Positions 31,870 to 39,722 of a stretch of 64,000 bases of DNA are shown piece by piece (the stretch's first letter is position 1; each line of letters starts with the position of its first letter). The notes under the pieces were generated by a model. That model did no database searches. It was given only the letters and a program-made list of their open reading frames with translations, and was not told where the DNA came from. The stretch comes from Acidimicrobiales bacterium (GTDB lineage: Bacteria > Actinomycetota > Acidimicrobiia > Acidimicrobiales > AC-14). Position numbers and translations under genes: made by a program. Location: assembly GCA_025463925.1 (NCBI GenBank), contig JAODBK010000014.1, positions 62,001-126,000 of the forward strand, written 5' to 3'.

Positions 31870-32659
31870 GACCGACGACAGCGAGGTCCCGGACTTCACC
31901 TCGCTGCTGCGGCTGGACGGCAAGAGCTTCGTCCTGATCGGCGCCGGCCAGGGGATCGGCCGGCAGGCGGCCCACGCGCTGTCCCAGGCCGGCGCCAGGG
32001 TGCTGTGCGTCGATCTCGACCCGGGCCTCGCCGAGGACGTCGCCAAGGAGGTCGGCGGGATCCCGTGGTCGGGCGACGCGACGGCGCGCCCCGACGCCGA
32101 GCGTCTGTTCGCGGACGCCCTCTCGGAGCTCGGCCGGATCGACGGGCTGGTCGACATCATCGGCATGGCCCGGTACGCGCCGTTCCTCGAGATCGACGAC
32201 GAGAACTGGGACTGGCACCACGACATCGTCGTCCGCCACGCGTACCTCGCGGCGCAGCTTGCCGGCCGGGCGATGCGCGAGACCGGCGGCGGGGTGATGG
32301 CGTTCGTGGCCTCGGTCTCGGGCATCACGTCGGCGCCGATGCACGCCGCGTACGGCGTCGCCAAGGCCGGGCTGATGTCGCTGGTGCGCACCGCGGCGGT
32401 CGAGCTGGGCCCGTCGAACATCCGCGTGAACGCGGTGGCGCCGGGCATGGTGTGGACGCCGCGGATCTCGCAGTACGTGGACGAGGCCGGCAAGCAGCGC
32501 AACGTGGAGAACACGCCGATCCGCCGGGTCGCGTTGCCGGCCGACATCGCGTCGGTGCTGCTGTTCCTCGCGTCCGACCTCTCGTCGTACGTCAGCGGGC
32601 ACACCATCGTGTGCGACGGCGGGGTCGCGGCGAAGTTCCCGTACCCGATGCCGGGCTGA
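31862..32659 (+). CDS. Short-chain dehydrogenase/reductase
   Basis: A 265-aa SDR: LIGAGQGIGRQAAHALSQAG (an unusual IGAG where TGAG is typical), ASVSGITSAPMHAAYGVAKA with YGVAK as YxxxK, and SGHTIVCDGGVAAKFPYPMPG at the end. The start is TTG at 31862, overlapping the LLM stop by 8 bp; no better start is visible in frame. The next gene overlaps by TGATG. Confidence 0.82.
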   Translation: MTRTDDSEVPDFTSLLRLDGKSFVLIGAGQGIGRQAAHALSQAGARVLCVDLDPGLAEDVAKEVGGIPWSGDATARPDAERLFADALSELGRIDGLVDIIGMARYAPFLEIDDENWDWHHDIVVRHAYLAAQLAGRAMRETGGGVMAFVASVSGITSAPMHAAYGVAKAGLMSLVRTAAVELGPSNIRVNAVAPGMVWTPRISQYVDEAGKQRNVENTPIRRVALPADIASVLLFLASDLSSYVSGHTIVCDGGVAAKFPYPMPG

Positions 32660-33633
32660 TGCGGCCGGAGTCGGTCGAGCCGTACGTCCGCGGCGCGGCC
32701 TGGCCGTCCGGCGCGGGCGTCTCGTACCCCCGCGCCGATCCCGCCGACATGTCGCGCCTCCCGATCGACACGTGGGCGACCGCCTCGTTGCCGGTCGGCA
32801 TCCGGCTCGAGCTCGTCGGCGACGCCGGCGCGATCCGCGTCACCTACCGCACCGAGACCGACGACCTCGGTTACCGCGGTCCGGGCGCCGGCACGACGTT
32901 CGCAGTGTGGCGGGGTGACGCACCGGTCGACGAGCAGAAGGCGTCACTGGGGAAGGGGGCGGTCGAGCTGTCGCTCGGACCGGGCGACGGCCGGGTGGTC
33001 GTCTACCTGCCGGAAGGGATGAAGCCGACGGTGCTCGGCATCGAGGCGGTCGGCGGCAGCATCGAGCCGGCGCCGCGCCAGCCGCGATGGCTCTGTTACG
33101 GCGACTCGCTGGCCGAGGGCTGGATCGCGTCCGGCCCGTCGGGCGCGTGGCCGGCGATCGCCGGTCGCCGCCACGGGCTCGACCACGTCAACCTCGGGTA
33201 CGCCGGTTCGGCCCGCGGCGAGCTGGTGAGCGCCGAGCAGATCGCGTCGCTCGACGCGCCGGCGGTCGTCTCCGTGAGTCACGGCACCAACTGCTGGACC
33301 CGCATCCCGCACTCCGTCGACCAGATGACGGCCAACACCCGGGCGTTCCTCGACGTCCTGCGGCAGGGCCACCCCGACACGCCCATCGTGGTGTGCAGCC
33401 CGGTCGTGCGGCCCGACGCCGAGGCGACGCCCAACCGGCTCGGCGCCACGTTGGCCGGCCTGCGCGGCGCCATCGAAACCGTCGCCCGCGAGTTCGGCGT
33501 CACGCTGGTGTCCGGCGACGGCCTGCTGACCGCCGACCAGCTGCCCGACCGGATCCACCCGGGCGACGAGGGCCATGAGGTCATGGCCGACGCGTTCGGC
33601 GGCGCCGTCGCCCGCGCCGCCGGGATCGCCTGA
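32659..33633 (+). CDS. SGNH/GDSL-type hydrolase
   Basis: A 324-aa protein. The N-terminal half (about 1-145) is a beta-rich jelly-roll-like domain. The C-terminal half is an SGNH hydrolase: WLCYGDSLAEGW (nucleophile Ser), SVSHGTNCW (Asn block), and DRIHPGDEGHEVMA with Asp and His of the triad. There is no signal peptide, so it is probably an intracellular esterase, perhaps hydrolysing a lactone or ester made by the upstream LLM enzyme. ATG overlaps the SDR stop and the IclR gene overlaps its own stop. Confidence 0.82.
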   Translation: MRPESVEPYVRGAAWPSGAGVSYPRADPADMSRLPIDTWATASLPVGIRLELVGDAGAIRVTYRTETDDLGYRGPGAGTTFAVWRGDAPVDEQKASLGKGAVELSLGPGDGRVVVYLPEGMKPTVLGIEAVGGSIEPAPRQPRWLCYGDSLAEGWIASGPSGAWPAIAGRRHGLDHVNLGYAGSARGELVSAEQIASLDAPAVVSVSHGTNCWTRIPHSVDQMTANTRAFLDVLRQGHPDTPIVVCSPVVRPDAEATPNRLGATLAGLRGAIETVAREFGVTLVSGDGLLTADQLPDRIHPGDEGHEVMADAFGGAVARAAGIA

Positions 33634-34520
33634 TGGCCCGGCCGGCGCCCGCGGTCGAGCGGACGGTCGCGCTGCTCGAGTTCCTCGCGGTGCACCCGAA
33701 CGAGGCGTTCTCGCTGTCGGAGCTGGCCCGCCGGCTCGACATCAACAAGGCGACCGGTCACGCGATGGTCGCGGCCCTCACCGACGCCGGCTACCTGCTC
33801 CGGCACCCGGTCGACAAGACCTATTCGCTCGGCCCGGCGCTCATCGCGATCGGCAACGCCGCCGGCGCCCGGCAGTTCGAGGTCGTGGACTACGCGCGCC
33901 GCGAGATGGACCAACTGGCGCGGGAGTTGCGGGTGCAGTGCGTCGCCAGCGCCGAGATGGGCGACGAGATCGTCCTGCTGGCACGGAGCGGTGAGACCGA
34001 GCCGTTGAGCCTGTCGGTGCCGGTCGGGCAGCGGTTGCCGCTGGTCCCGCCGCTCGGCACGGTGTTCCTCGCATGGGAGTCGCCGGACGCGATCGACCGT
34101 TGGCTGCGCCGGCTCGGGCCCCGTTCCGGCAACGCCGCGCTGGCCCGCTACCGCGAGGCCGTCGCCACCGTGCGGCGCCGCGGCTACTCGATCGGCCTCG
34201 AGCCGGCGCCGGCGCCGGGCCCGCGCGCCTCGCGCGGCCGGCGCATGCTGCGCGACGCCGCGGTCGAGGTCGTCGAGGACCACCCGCACGACGAGTACAT
34301 CCTCCTGGAGCTCGAGAACGCGGCGTCGTACCGGCTGTCGCACATCGCGGCGCCGGTGTTCGGCGCCGACGGGCGGGTCGCGCTGGCGCTCACGCTGATG
34401 GGCTTCCGGCACCAACTCTCGGCCGACCAGGTGCCCGAGCATGCCGCCCGCCTCCGGCAGGCCACCCTGGCCGTGACCCGATCGATCCACGGCCGCCTCC
34501 CCAACGAGGCGACCGGCTGA
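33633..34520 (+). CDS. IclR-family transcriptional regulator
   Basis: A 295-aa regulator: N-terminal winged helix-turn-helix (AFSLSELARRLDINKATGHA, about 25-44), then GYLLRHPVDKTYSLGPALIA and the IclR effector domain (LPLVPPLGTVFLAW, RRRGYSIGLEPAPAP). It is the only recognisable transcription factor in the window. It is the last gene of the LLM-SDR-SGNH operon, so it probably controls this operon and perhaps the divergent amidohydrolase operon through the dyads at 30509 or 30602. Confidence 0.88.
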   Translation: MARPAPAVERTVALLEFLAVHPNEAFSLSELARRLDINKATGHAMVAALTDAGYLLRHPVDKTYSLGPALIAIGNAAGARQFEVVDYARREMDQLARELRVQCVASAEMGDEIVLLARSGETEPLSLSVPVGQRLPLVPPLGTVFLAWESPDAIDRWLRRLGPRSGNAALARYREAVATVRRRGYSIGLEPAPAPGPRASRGRRMLRDAAVEVVEDHPHDEYILLELENAASYRLSHIAAPVFGADGRVALALTLMGFRHQLSADQVPEHAARLRQATLAVTRSIHGRLPNEATG

Positions 34521-34564
34521 CCGGAAAAGCCCAACGGCCCGACGAGGACGAGAGGACGAGAGCG

Positions 34565-35368
34565 ATGACAGTGAGAGAGGCCTACGACCTGACGGGTCGC
34601 AGCGCGGTCGTCACCGGTGCCGGCAGCGGCATCGGGCGATCGAGCGCGTTGTTGCTCGCCGAGGCCGGCGCGTCGGTGCTCTGCGCCGACGTGAACGACG
34701 CCGCCGCCAAGGCGACCGCCGAGACGATCGGCGATGCCGGCGGCCGGGCGGTGAGCGCGATGGTGGATGTCACCGACCGGTCGGACGTCGACCGCTTGGT
34801 CGCCAGCGCGGTCGACACCTTCGGCGCGCTCGACGTCATGTGCAACATCGCCGGGATCATGCACGAGAACGCCGAGATCGTGGACACCACCGACGAGACG
34901 CTCGAGCGGGTGCTCTCGGTGAACCTCAAGGGCGTCTTCTACGGCTGCCGGGCCGCCGCCCGCGTCATGGTCGGCCAGGGCTCCGGCAGCATCGTCAACA
35001 TGGCGTCCGGGGCGGTGGACGTGCCGGCGCCGGGCATCGGCCCGTACGCCATCGCCAAGGCCGGCGTCGCCCAGCTGACCAAGACGCTCGCCATGGAAGT
35101 CGCCAAGCAGGGCGTCCGGGTCAACGCCGTGGCGCCGGGCTTCATCATCACCGGCATGACGGCCCGGCACTGGACGAACGCCGACGGCACGCTCGACCCC
35201 GACCGCGAGCAGGCCACCCGCACGGGGTTCGGCCGCATGTCGCCGCTGGGCCGGGTCGGCGAGCCCGACGACATCGGTCACGCCGTCCTCTACCTCGCCA
35301 GCGACGCCTCCTCGTTCATGACCGGCCAGATCCTGCGGCCCAACGGCGGCGTGGCGATGCCGTGGTGA
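34565..35368 (+). CDS. Short-chain dehydrogenase/reductase
   Basis: A 267-aa SDR: VTGAGSGIGRSSALLLAEAG, CNIAGIMHENAEI, YAIAKAG as YxxxK after NMASGAVDVPAPGIGPYAIA, and MTGQILRPNGGVAMPW. ATG at 34565 with a GAGAGGACGAGAG run upstream that is partly a short direct repeat. It heads an operon with a small protein and an acyl-CoA dehydrogenase pair. Confidence 0.83.
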   Translation: MTVREAYDLTGRSAVVTGAGSGIGRSSALLLAEAGASVLCADVNDAAAKATAETIGDAGGRAVSAMVDVTDRSDVDRLVASAVDTFGALDVMCNIAGIMHENAEIVDTTDETLERVLSVNLKGVFYGCRAAARVMVGQGSGSIVNMASGAVDVPAPGIGPYAIAKAGVAQLTKTLAMEVAKQGVRVNAVAPGFIITGMTARHWTNADGTLDPDREQATRTGFGRMSPLGRVGEPDDIGHAVLYLASDASSFMTGQILRPNGGVAMPW

Positions 35369-35375
35369 CCGGGCC

Positions 35376-35711
35376 GTGGTAGTCGTCGTCGACCTCGGCA
35401 CCAGGCCGGCCACCGTCGAGCTCGACGAACCGGAGGACTGCCGCCGCTTCCACCTGCTGGTGCGAGGCAGCGGCGACGACGGCCACCTGGCCGCGGCGCT
35501 CGAGCACGCCGGCGCCGGTCGACTGGCCGACCACGACACCGCGTTCGTGTCGGTCGACGCCGTCCGCGGCCTGGCCCCAGGGCGCGTGCCCGACGGGTGG
35601 GACGCCGACTTCGCCGCGATGCTGGAGTTCGCCGGTATGAAGGGTTGGCTCGCCGACGGCGGCGCGACCATCCAGGCCCACGTCGAGCGGGATTCGCCGG
35701 GGCCGCGTTGA
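35376..35711 (+). CDS. Small hypothetical protein upstream of an acyl-CoA dehydrogenase pair
   Basis: A 111-aa acidic protein: VVVVDLGTRPATVELDEPED at the N-terminus, AALEHAGAGRLADHDTAFVS in the middle, and WDADFAAMLEFAGMKGWLAD near the end. I do not recognise the family. GTG start. The next gene begins inside its stop (TTGA), so it is co-translated with the dehydrogenase subunit and is probably an accessory or regulatory protein of that enzyme. Confidence 0.72.
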   Translation: MVVVVDLGTRPATVELDEPEDCRRFHLLVRGSGDDGHLAAALEHAGAGRLADHDTAFVSVDAVRGLAPGRVPDGWDADFAAMLEFAGMKGWLADGGATIQAHVERDSPGPR

Positions 35712-36649
35712 ACCTCGACCTCGACGACGACCAGTCGCTCCTCCAACGCACGTTCCGCCAGCTGTTCGCCCGCCACGCCACGCCGGAGCGGGTGCGGGCC
35801 GCCGAGCCGCTCGGCTTCGACGCCGCGCTGTGGGCGACGCTCGCGCAGTCGGGGGTGCCGGGCCTGGCTCTGGACGGGTCGCTGCTCGACCTGGCGCTGA
35901 TCGCCGAAGCGGCGGGCGCGACCGTCGCGCCAGTGCCGATCGTCGACGCGCTGGTCGCGACGAGACTGCTCGGCCGCGACGACGGGCTGGTCGCGCTGGC
36001 CGTCCGTCCCGGAGGCGACGACGGGATCGCCCGGCTGGTGCCGGCCGGCGCGGTCGCGCGGCGCGTCGCCGGTTTCGACGGCGGCGCGCTCGTCACCGTC
36101 GACCGCGAGCCGCCGATGGCGGCGCCGGTCAACCTCGGATGCTCGCCGCTCGCCGACGTCGACCTGCGCGACCCGTCGCGGTCGGTCGTCGCCGAGGGCG
36201 ACGCGGCTCGTGCCCGGTACGAGCGGGCGGTCGACGAGTGGCGGGTGCTCACCGCGGCCGCGCTGGTCGGCCTCGGCGCGACCGCGCTCGAACTCGGCGT
36301 CGCGTACGCCCGCAGCCGCCGCCAGTTCGACGCACCGATCGGCTCGTTCCAGGCGGTGCAGCAGCCGCTGGCCGACGTCGCGACCGCGCTCGACGGGGCG
36401 CGCCTGCTCGTCTACGAGGCGGCGTGCGAGGAGACCGCGGACCTGGCGTCGATGGCGCTGGCGTTCGCCGCCGAGACCGCGCAGGCCGCCGCCGGCGTGT
36501 CGCTGCACGTCCACGGCGGCTACGGGTTCATGCTCGAGTACGACGTGCAGCTGTTCTTCCGCCGGGCCAAGGCGTGGCCGCTCGCGCTCGGGGACCCGGC
36601 ACGCGAGCTCGATCGGCTCGGCGACCTCCGGTACGGGGCCGTCGCCTGA
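35708..36649 (+). CDS. Acyl-CoA dehydrogenase, small partner subunit
   Basis: A 313-aa acyl-CoA dehydrogenase-fold protein: LDDDQSLLQRTFRQLFARHA, YARSRRQFDAPIGSFQAVQQ (FAD-binding Arg kept) and HVHGGYGFMLEYDVQLFFRR. It lacks a catalytic-base motif of the FERxx type, like the non-basic subunits FadE27/FadE28/FadE32. The TTG start at 35708 is read from its overlap with the preceding stop. Paired with the next gene (TGATG). Confidence 0.8.
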   Translation: MNLDLDDDQSLLQRTFRQLFARHATPERVRAAEPLGFDAALWATLAQSGVPGLALDGSLLDLALIAEAAGATVAPVPIVDALVATRLLGRDDGLVALAVRPGGDDGIARLVPAGAVARRVAGFDGGALVTVDREPPMAAPVNLGCSPLADVDLRDPSRSVVAEGDAARARYERAVDEWRVLTAAALVGLGATALELGVAYARSRRQFDAPIGSFQAVQQPLADVATALDGARLLVYEAACEETADLASMALAFAAETAQAAAGVSLHVHGGYGFMLEYDVQLFFRRAKAWPLALGDPARELDRLGDLRYGAVA

Positions 36650-37782
36650 TGGACTTCCGCTTCGACGAGCGGGCCGAGAAGTTCCGGGCCGAGGTCCGCG
36701 CCTTTCTCGGCGAGCACCTCACCGACGAGGTGATCGCGCGCGTCCACGACACCGGCACCGTCCATGACTGGGGCCTGCACGCCGCGCTGGCAGAGCGCGG
36801 CTGGCTCGACCGCCTGGCGCTCGACCATGCCGAGGCGACGGTGCTGTCGGAGGAGCTGGCCCGCGCCGGCGCGCCGGCCGACGGTTGGGGCACGTCCGAG
36901 CTCGTCGCTCACACCCTGCAATTCGCCGGCACCGAGCAGCAGCGAGCCGAGGTGGTGCCGCGCATCTTCGCCGGCGAGATCCTCGTGTGCCTCGGCTACA
37001 GCGAGCCCGACGCCGGCTCCGACGTCGCGTCGGTCGCGACCCGGGCCGTGGCCGACCCCGAGGATCCGGGCTGGTGGGCGATCGACGGCCAGAAGATGTT
37101 CACCACGTTGGCGCACGAGTCGGCTTACGTGTTCCTGCTGACGCGGACCAACACGTCGGTGCCGAAGCACCGCGGCCTCACGTTGTTCCTCGTGCCGATG
37201 GCCACGCCGGGCATCGAGGTGCGCGCCATCCACACCCTCGGCGGCGAGCGCACCAACGTCACCTTCTACTCCGACGTCCGCGTCCCCGACTCGTGCCGCG
37301 TCGGCGAGGTGGACGGCGCGTGGGACGTCATGAAGGTCGCGCTGGCGTTCGAGCGCCAGGCCCCGGCGCAGGGCGAGGCCAGCCGCATGTTGGCCCGGGC
37401 CGAGTCGTGGGCTCGCAGCACCGGCCGGATCGACCAGCCCGACGTCCGCCGGCGGCTGGCGCGCGTCGCGCTCGAGAACGAGGTCGGCAAGCTGTTGAGC
37501 CGGCGCTCGTCGTGGCTGCACGGCAGTGGCCGGATGCCGGTGGTCGAGGGATCGATGGCCAAGTTGTGGGCGTCGGAGTCGTTCCGGCGCACGTCGGCCG
37601 ACCTGCTCGACCTGCTCGGCCCCGAGGGCGTGCTGCAGCACGGTGACGCCGGCGCGGCGGCCGCCGGATGGGTGGAGCACGCCTTCCGGCACTCGCAGGT
37701 CATGACGATCTACGCCGGCACCAGTGAGATCCAACGTTCGATCATCGCCGAGCGCGGGCTCGGCCTTCCGCGTTCGCGCTGA
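36649..37782 (+). CDS. Acyl-CoA dehydrogenase, catalytic subunit
   Basis: A 377-aa acyl-CoA dehydrogenase: LGYSEPDAGSDVASVATRA, DGQKMFTTLAHESAYVFLLT, NVTFYSDVRVPDSCRVGEVD, the catalytic Glu in ALAFERQAPAQGEA, and the ending IYAGTSEIQRSIIAERGLGL. With the preceding subunit it makes the second heteromeric dehydrogenase of the window. The substrate is unknown; steroid-derived or branched acyl-CoAs are likely from context. Confidence 0.85.
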   Translation: MDFRFDERAEKFRAEVRAFLGEHLTDEVIARVHDTGTVHDWGLHAALAERGWLDRLALDHAEATVLSEELARAGAPADGWGTSELVAHTLQFAGTEQQRAEVVPRIFAGEILVCLGYSEPDAGSDVASVATRAVADPEDPGWWAIDGQKMFTTLAHESAYVFLLTRTNTSVPKHRGLTLFLVPMATPGIEVRAIHTLGGERTNVTFYSDVRVPDSCRVGEVDGAWDVMKVALAFERQAPAQGEASRMLARAESWARSTGRIDQPDVRRRLARVALENEVGKLLSRRSSWLHGSGRMPVVEGSMAKLWASESFRRTSADLLDLLGPEGVLQHGDAGAAAAGWVEHAFRHSQVMTIYAGTSEIQRSIIAERGLGLPRSR

Positions 37783-37796
37783 CAAGGAGAGACACA

Positions 37797-38975
37797 GTGG
37801 AGTTCGGCATCTTCATCCAGGGATACGTGCCGGGGCCGAAGGCCCACGAGACCGAGGCCGAGCACGCCGCCCTGCTCCACGAGGCCGCGCTCGTCGAGTG
37901 TGCCGACCGCAACGGCTGGAAGTACGTCTGGGTCTCGGAGCATCACGCGCTGGCCGAGTACAGCCACATCTCGGCGAGCGACGTGTTCATGGGCTACCTG
38001 GCGCGCGCCACCGAGCGGATCCACCTCGGGTCCGGCATCTTCAACCTGAGCCCGCGGGTCAACCACCCGGTCCGCAACGCCGAGCGAGTCGCCATGCTCG
38101 ACCACCTGACCAACGGTCGATTCGAGTTCGGCACCGGCCGGGGCGCGGGGTCGCACGAGATCGCCACGTTCAACATCCACGACGCCAACTCGACGAAGAG
38201 TGAGTGGGACGAGGTGGTCCGCGAGATCCCGCGGATGTGGGCGCAGAAGGACTACACCTTCCAGGGCCAGCACTTCGCGATGGACACGCCCCACAACGTG
38301 CTCCCGAAGCCCTACCGCAAGGGCCACCCGGCGATCTGGGTGGCCTGTGGCAACCCGGCCACCTTCGGCAAGGCCGGCGCCCTCGGCATCGGCTCGCTGG
38401 GGTTCAACTTCTCGCCGATCCACGACATGAAGCCGCTGATCGACGCCTACAAGGAGGGCATCGCCGGTTGCGACGAACCGCTCGGCGAGTTCGTCAACGA
38501 CAACGTGATGATCACCAACGCCGTCGTGTGCATGGAGGACCGCGATCACGCGCGCGAGATCGTCACCCGCCACGGTCGCGGGTACCTGTACTCGCTGGTG
38601 TGCCTGTACCACGACACGTTCCCGAAGCCGGCCGGCGCGCCGACGTGGCCGGAGCCGCCGGTGGCGATGCCGGCCGACGCCATCGACTGGGCCATCGACG
38701 CGGGCTACCTCCTCTGCGGCACCCCGGACGAGGTGTGCGAGCAGATCGCGAAGGGCCACGCCAAGGTCGGCGTCGACCAGCTCGTCTTCGGCATGCCGAC
38801 CGACTCGGTGAGCCAGGACGAGGTGACGGAGTGCCTGGAGTCGTTCGGCAAGGGCGTGATCCCCGAGTTCGACAAGGACCCGGTGCACTCGACGACGCGC
38901 TACCGCGAGAACGCCAGGCCCAAGTTCCCGATGTTCAACAATCCGCCGCCGAAGATCGACACGATCATGTCGTAG
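37797..38975 (+). CDS. LLM-class flavin/F420-dependent oxidoreductase
   Basis: A 392-aa luciferase-fold protein: MEFGIFIQGYVPGPKAHETE, YVWVSEHHALAEYSHISASD, IHLGSGIFNLSPRVNHPVRN and LTNGRFEFGTGRGAGSHEIA. It shares the extended C-terminal arrangement of the LLM protein at 30688. GTG start with AAGGAGAGACACA. It is followed by a convergent MerB-fold gene and then another amidohydrolase. Confidence 0.85.
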   Translation: MEFGIFIQGYVPGPKAHETEAEHAALLHEAALVECADRNGWKYVWVSEHHALAEYSHISASDVFMGYLARATERIHLGSGIFNLSPRVNHPVRNAERVAMLDHLTNGRFEFGTGRGAGSHEIATFNIHDANSTKSEWDEVVREIPRMWAQKDYTFQGQHFAMDTPHNVLPKPYRKGHPAIWVACGNPATFGKAGALGIGSLGFNFSPIHDMKPLIDAYKEGIAGCDEPLGEFVNDNVMITNAVVCMEDRDHAREIVTRHGRGYLYSLVCLYHDTFPKPAGAPTWPEPPVAMPADAIDWAIDAGYLLCGTPDEVCEQIAKGHAKVGVDQLVFGMPTDSVSQDEVTECLESFGKGVIPEFDKDPVHSTTRYRENARPKFPMFNNPPPKIDTIMS

Positions 38976-38981
38976 TCGCCT

Positions 38982-39707
38982 TCATTCGCCGATGTCGGCC
39001 AGGTCGACGCCGAGCGCCTTGAGGCCCTTCACGATCTGACGCGGCGCCATCTGGCCGGGCGGCCAGTGGTAGTCGTACATCCGCTTGTCGCTGACGACCG
39101 ACACGAACAGCTTCGCCTGGTCGAAGGTGACGAGCACCCCGCGCCGGCCGACCTGGCGTTCGTAGCGCGCCGCGTGCTCAGCATCGATGGCGAAGTTCAT
39201 GGCGTCGCACATGAGCGTGATGTCGACGTTGTTCCAGTCCCACGGGCTGGCGGTGACATGGATCATCACGCCCTCCGGATTGCACGAGGTGATGTCGCCG
39301 TCCTTGGCGATCAGCGTGATCGGCGTGAAGCAGCACGCGCACCACGACTCGAGGCGGATCTCCTTGCCGGCGAACGGCGGCATCTTGCTGACCGCCATCG
39401 ATTCCATGGCGCACCCGATGAAGCTGTGGAACTGGCCATCGACGAACGCCTTCACCTGGCTCGGGAACGAGGAGAACGGCTGGAACTTGACGAGGTTGCA
39501 GTTCTGGGTGTCCTCCTGGACGACGCAGATGATCCCGAGCTGCAGCTCCTTGTACGCCTGGATGATCTCCCGGCGGCTGAGGGTCGTGGCCTGGTGGACG
39601 TCGAGCAGCGTCGGTCCGACGCCGTGCTCGCACCAGAACTCGTAGACGAATTGGCGGACCTGCAACGCATTCTCGGTCCACTCGAAGGCCGGCACGTTCT
39701 GAGGCAT
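38982..39707 (-). CDS. MerB-fold (alkylmercury lyase-like) protein
   Basis: A 241-aa protein that matches the organomercurial lyase layout. An N-terminal winged-helix region (VRQFVYEFWCEHGVGPTLLD, LSRREIIQAYKELQLG) precedes the lyase-like core: FHSFIGCAMESMAV, VMIHVTASPWDWNNVD and ITLMCDAMNFAIDAEHAARY. Cys in GCAME and in MCDAM occupy the places of MerB Cys96 and Cys159; the residue at the Asp99 place is Glu. No other mer gene is near, so a mercury role is doubtful. ATG at 39707 chosen; an in-frame ATG lies at 39716. It is divergent from an amidohydrolase with almost no gap. Confidence 0.75.
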   Translation of the reverse strand: MPQNVPAFEWTENALQVRQFVYEFWCEHGVGPTLLDVHQATTLSRREIIQAYKELQLGIICVVQEDTQNCNLVKFQPFSSFPSQVKAFVDGQFHSFIGCAMESMAVSKMPPFAGKEIRLESWCACCFTPITLIAKDGDITSCNPEGVMIHVTASPWDWNNVDITLMCDAMNFAIDAEHAARYERQVGRRGVLVTFDQAKLFVSVVSDKRMYDYHWPPGQMAPRQIVKGLKALGVDLADIGE

Positions 39708-39710
39708 GGG

Positions 39711-39716
39711 TAGCAT
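39711..39716 (+). promoter_or_regulatory. Candidate -10 (TAGCAT) for the amidohydrolase
   Basis: TAGCAT is 6 nt before the ATG at 39723 and lies at the start of the divergent MerB-fold gene, so the two promoters must overlap. Confidence 0.4.
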
Positions 39717-39722
39717 CAAAGC

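Noticed and set aside
34536-34562. GACGAGAG-type repeats before the SDR at 34565
   Set aside because: A short low-complexity purine run that also supplies the ribosome site; no sign of a mobile or regulatory repeat.
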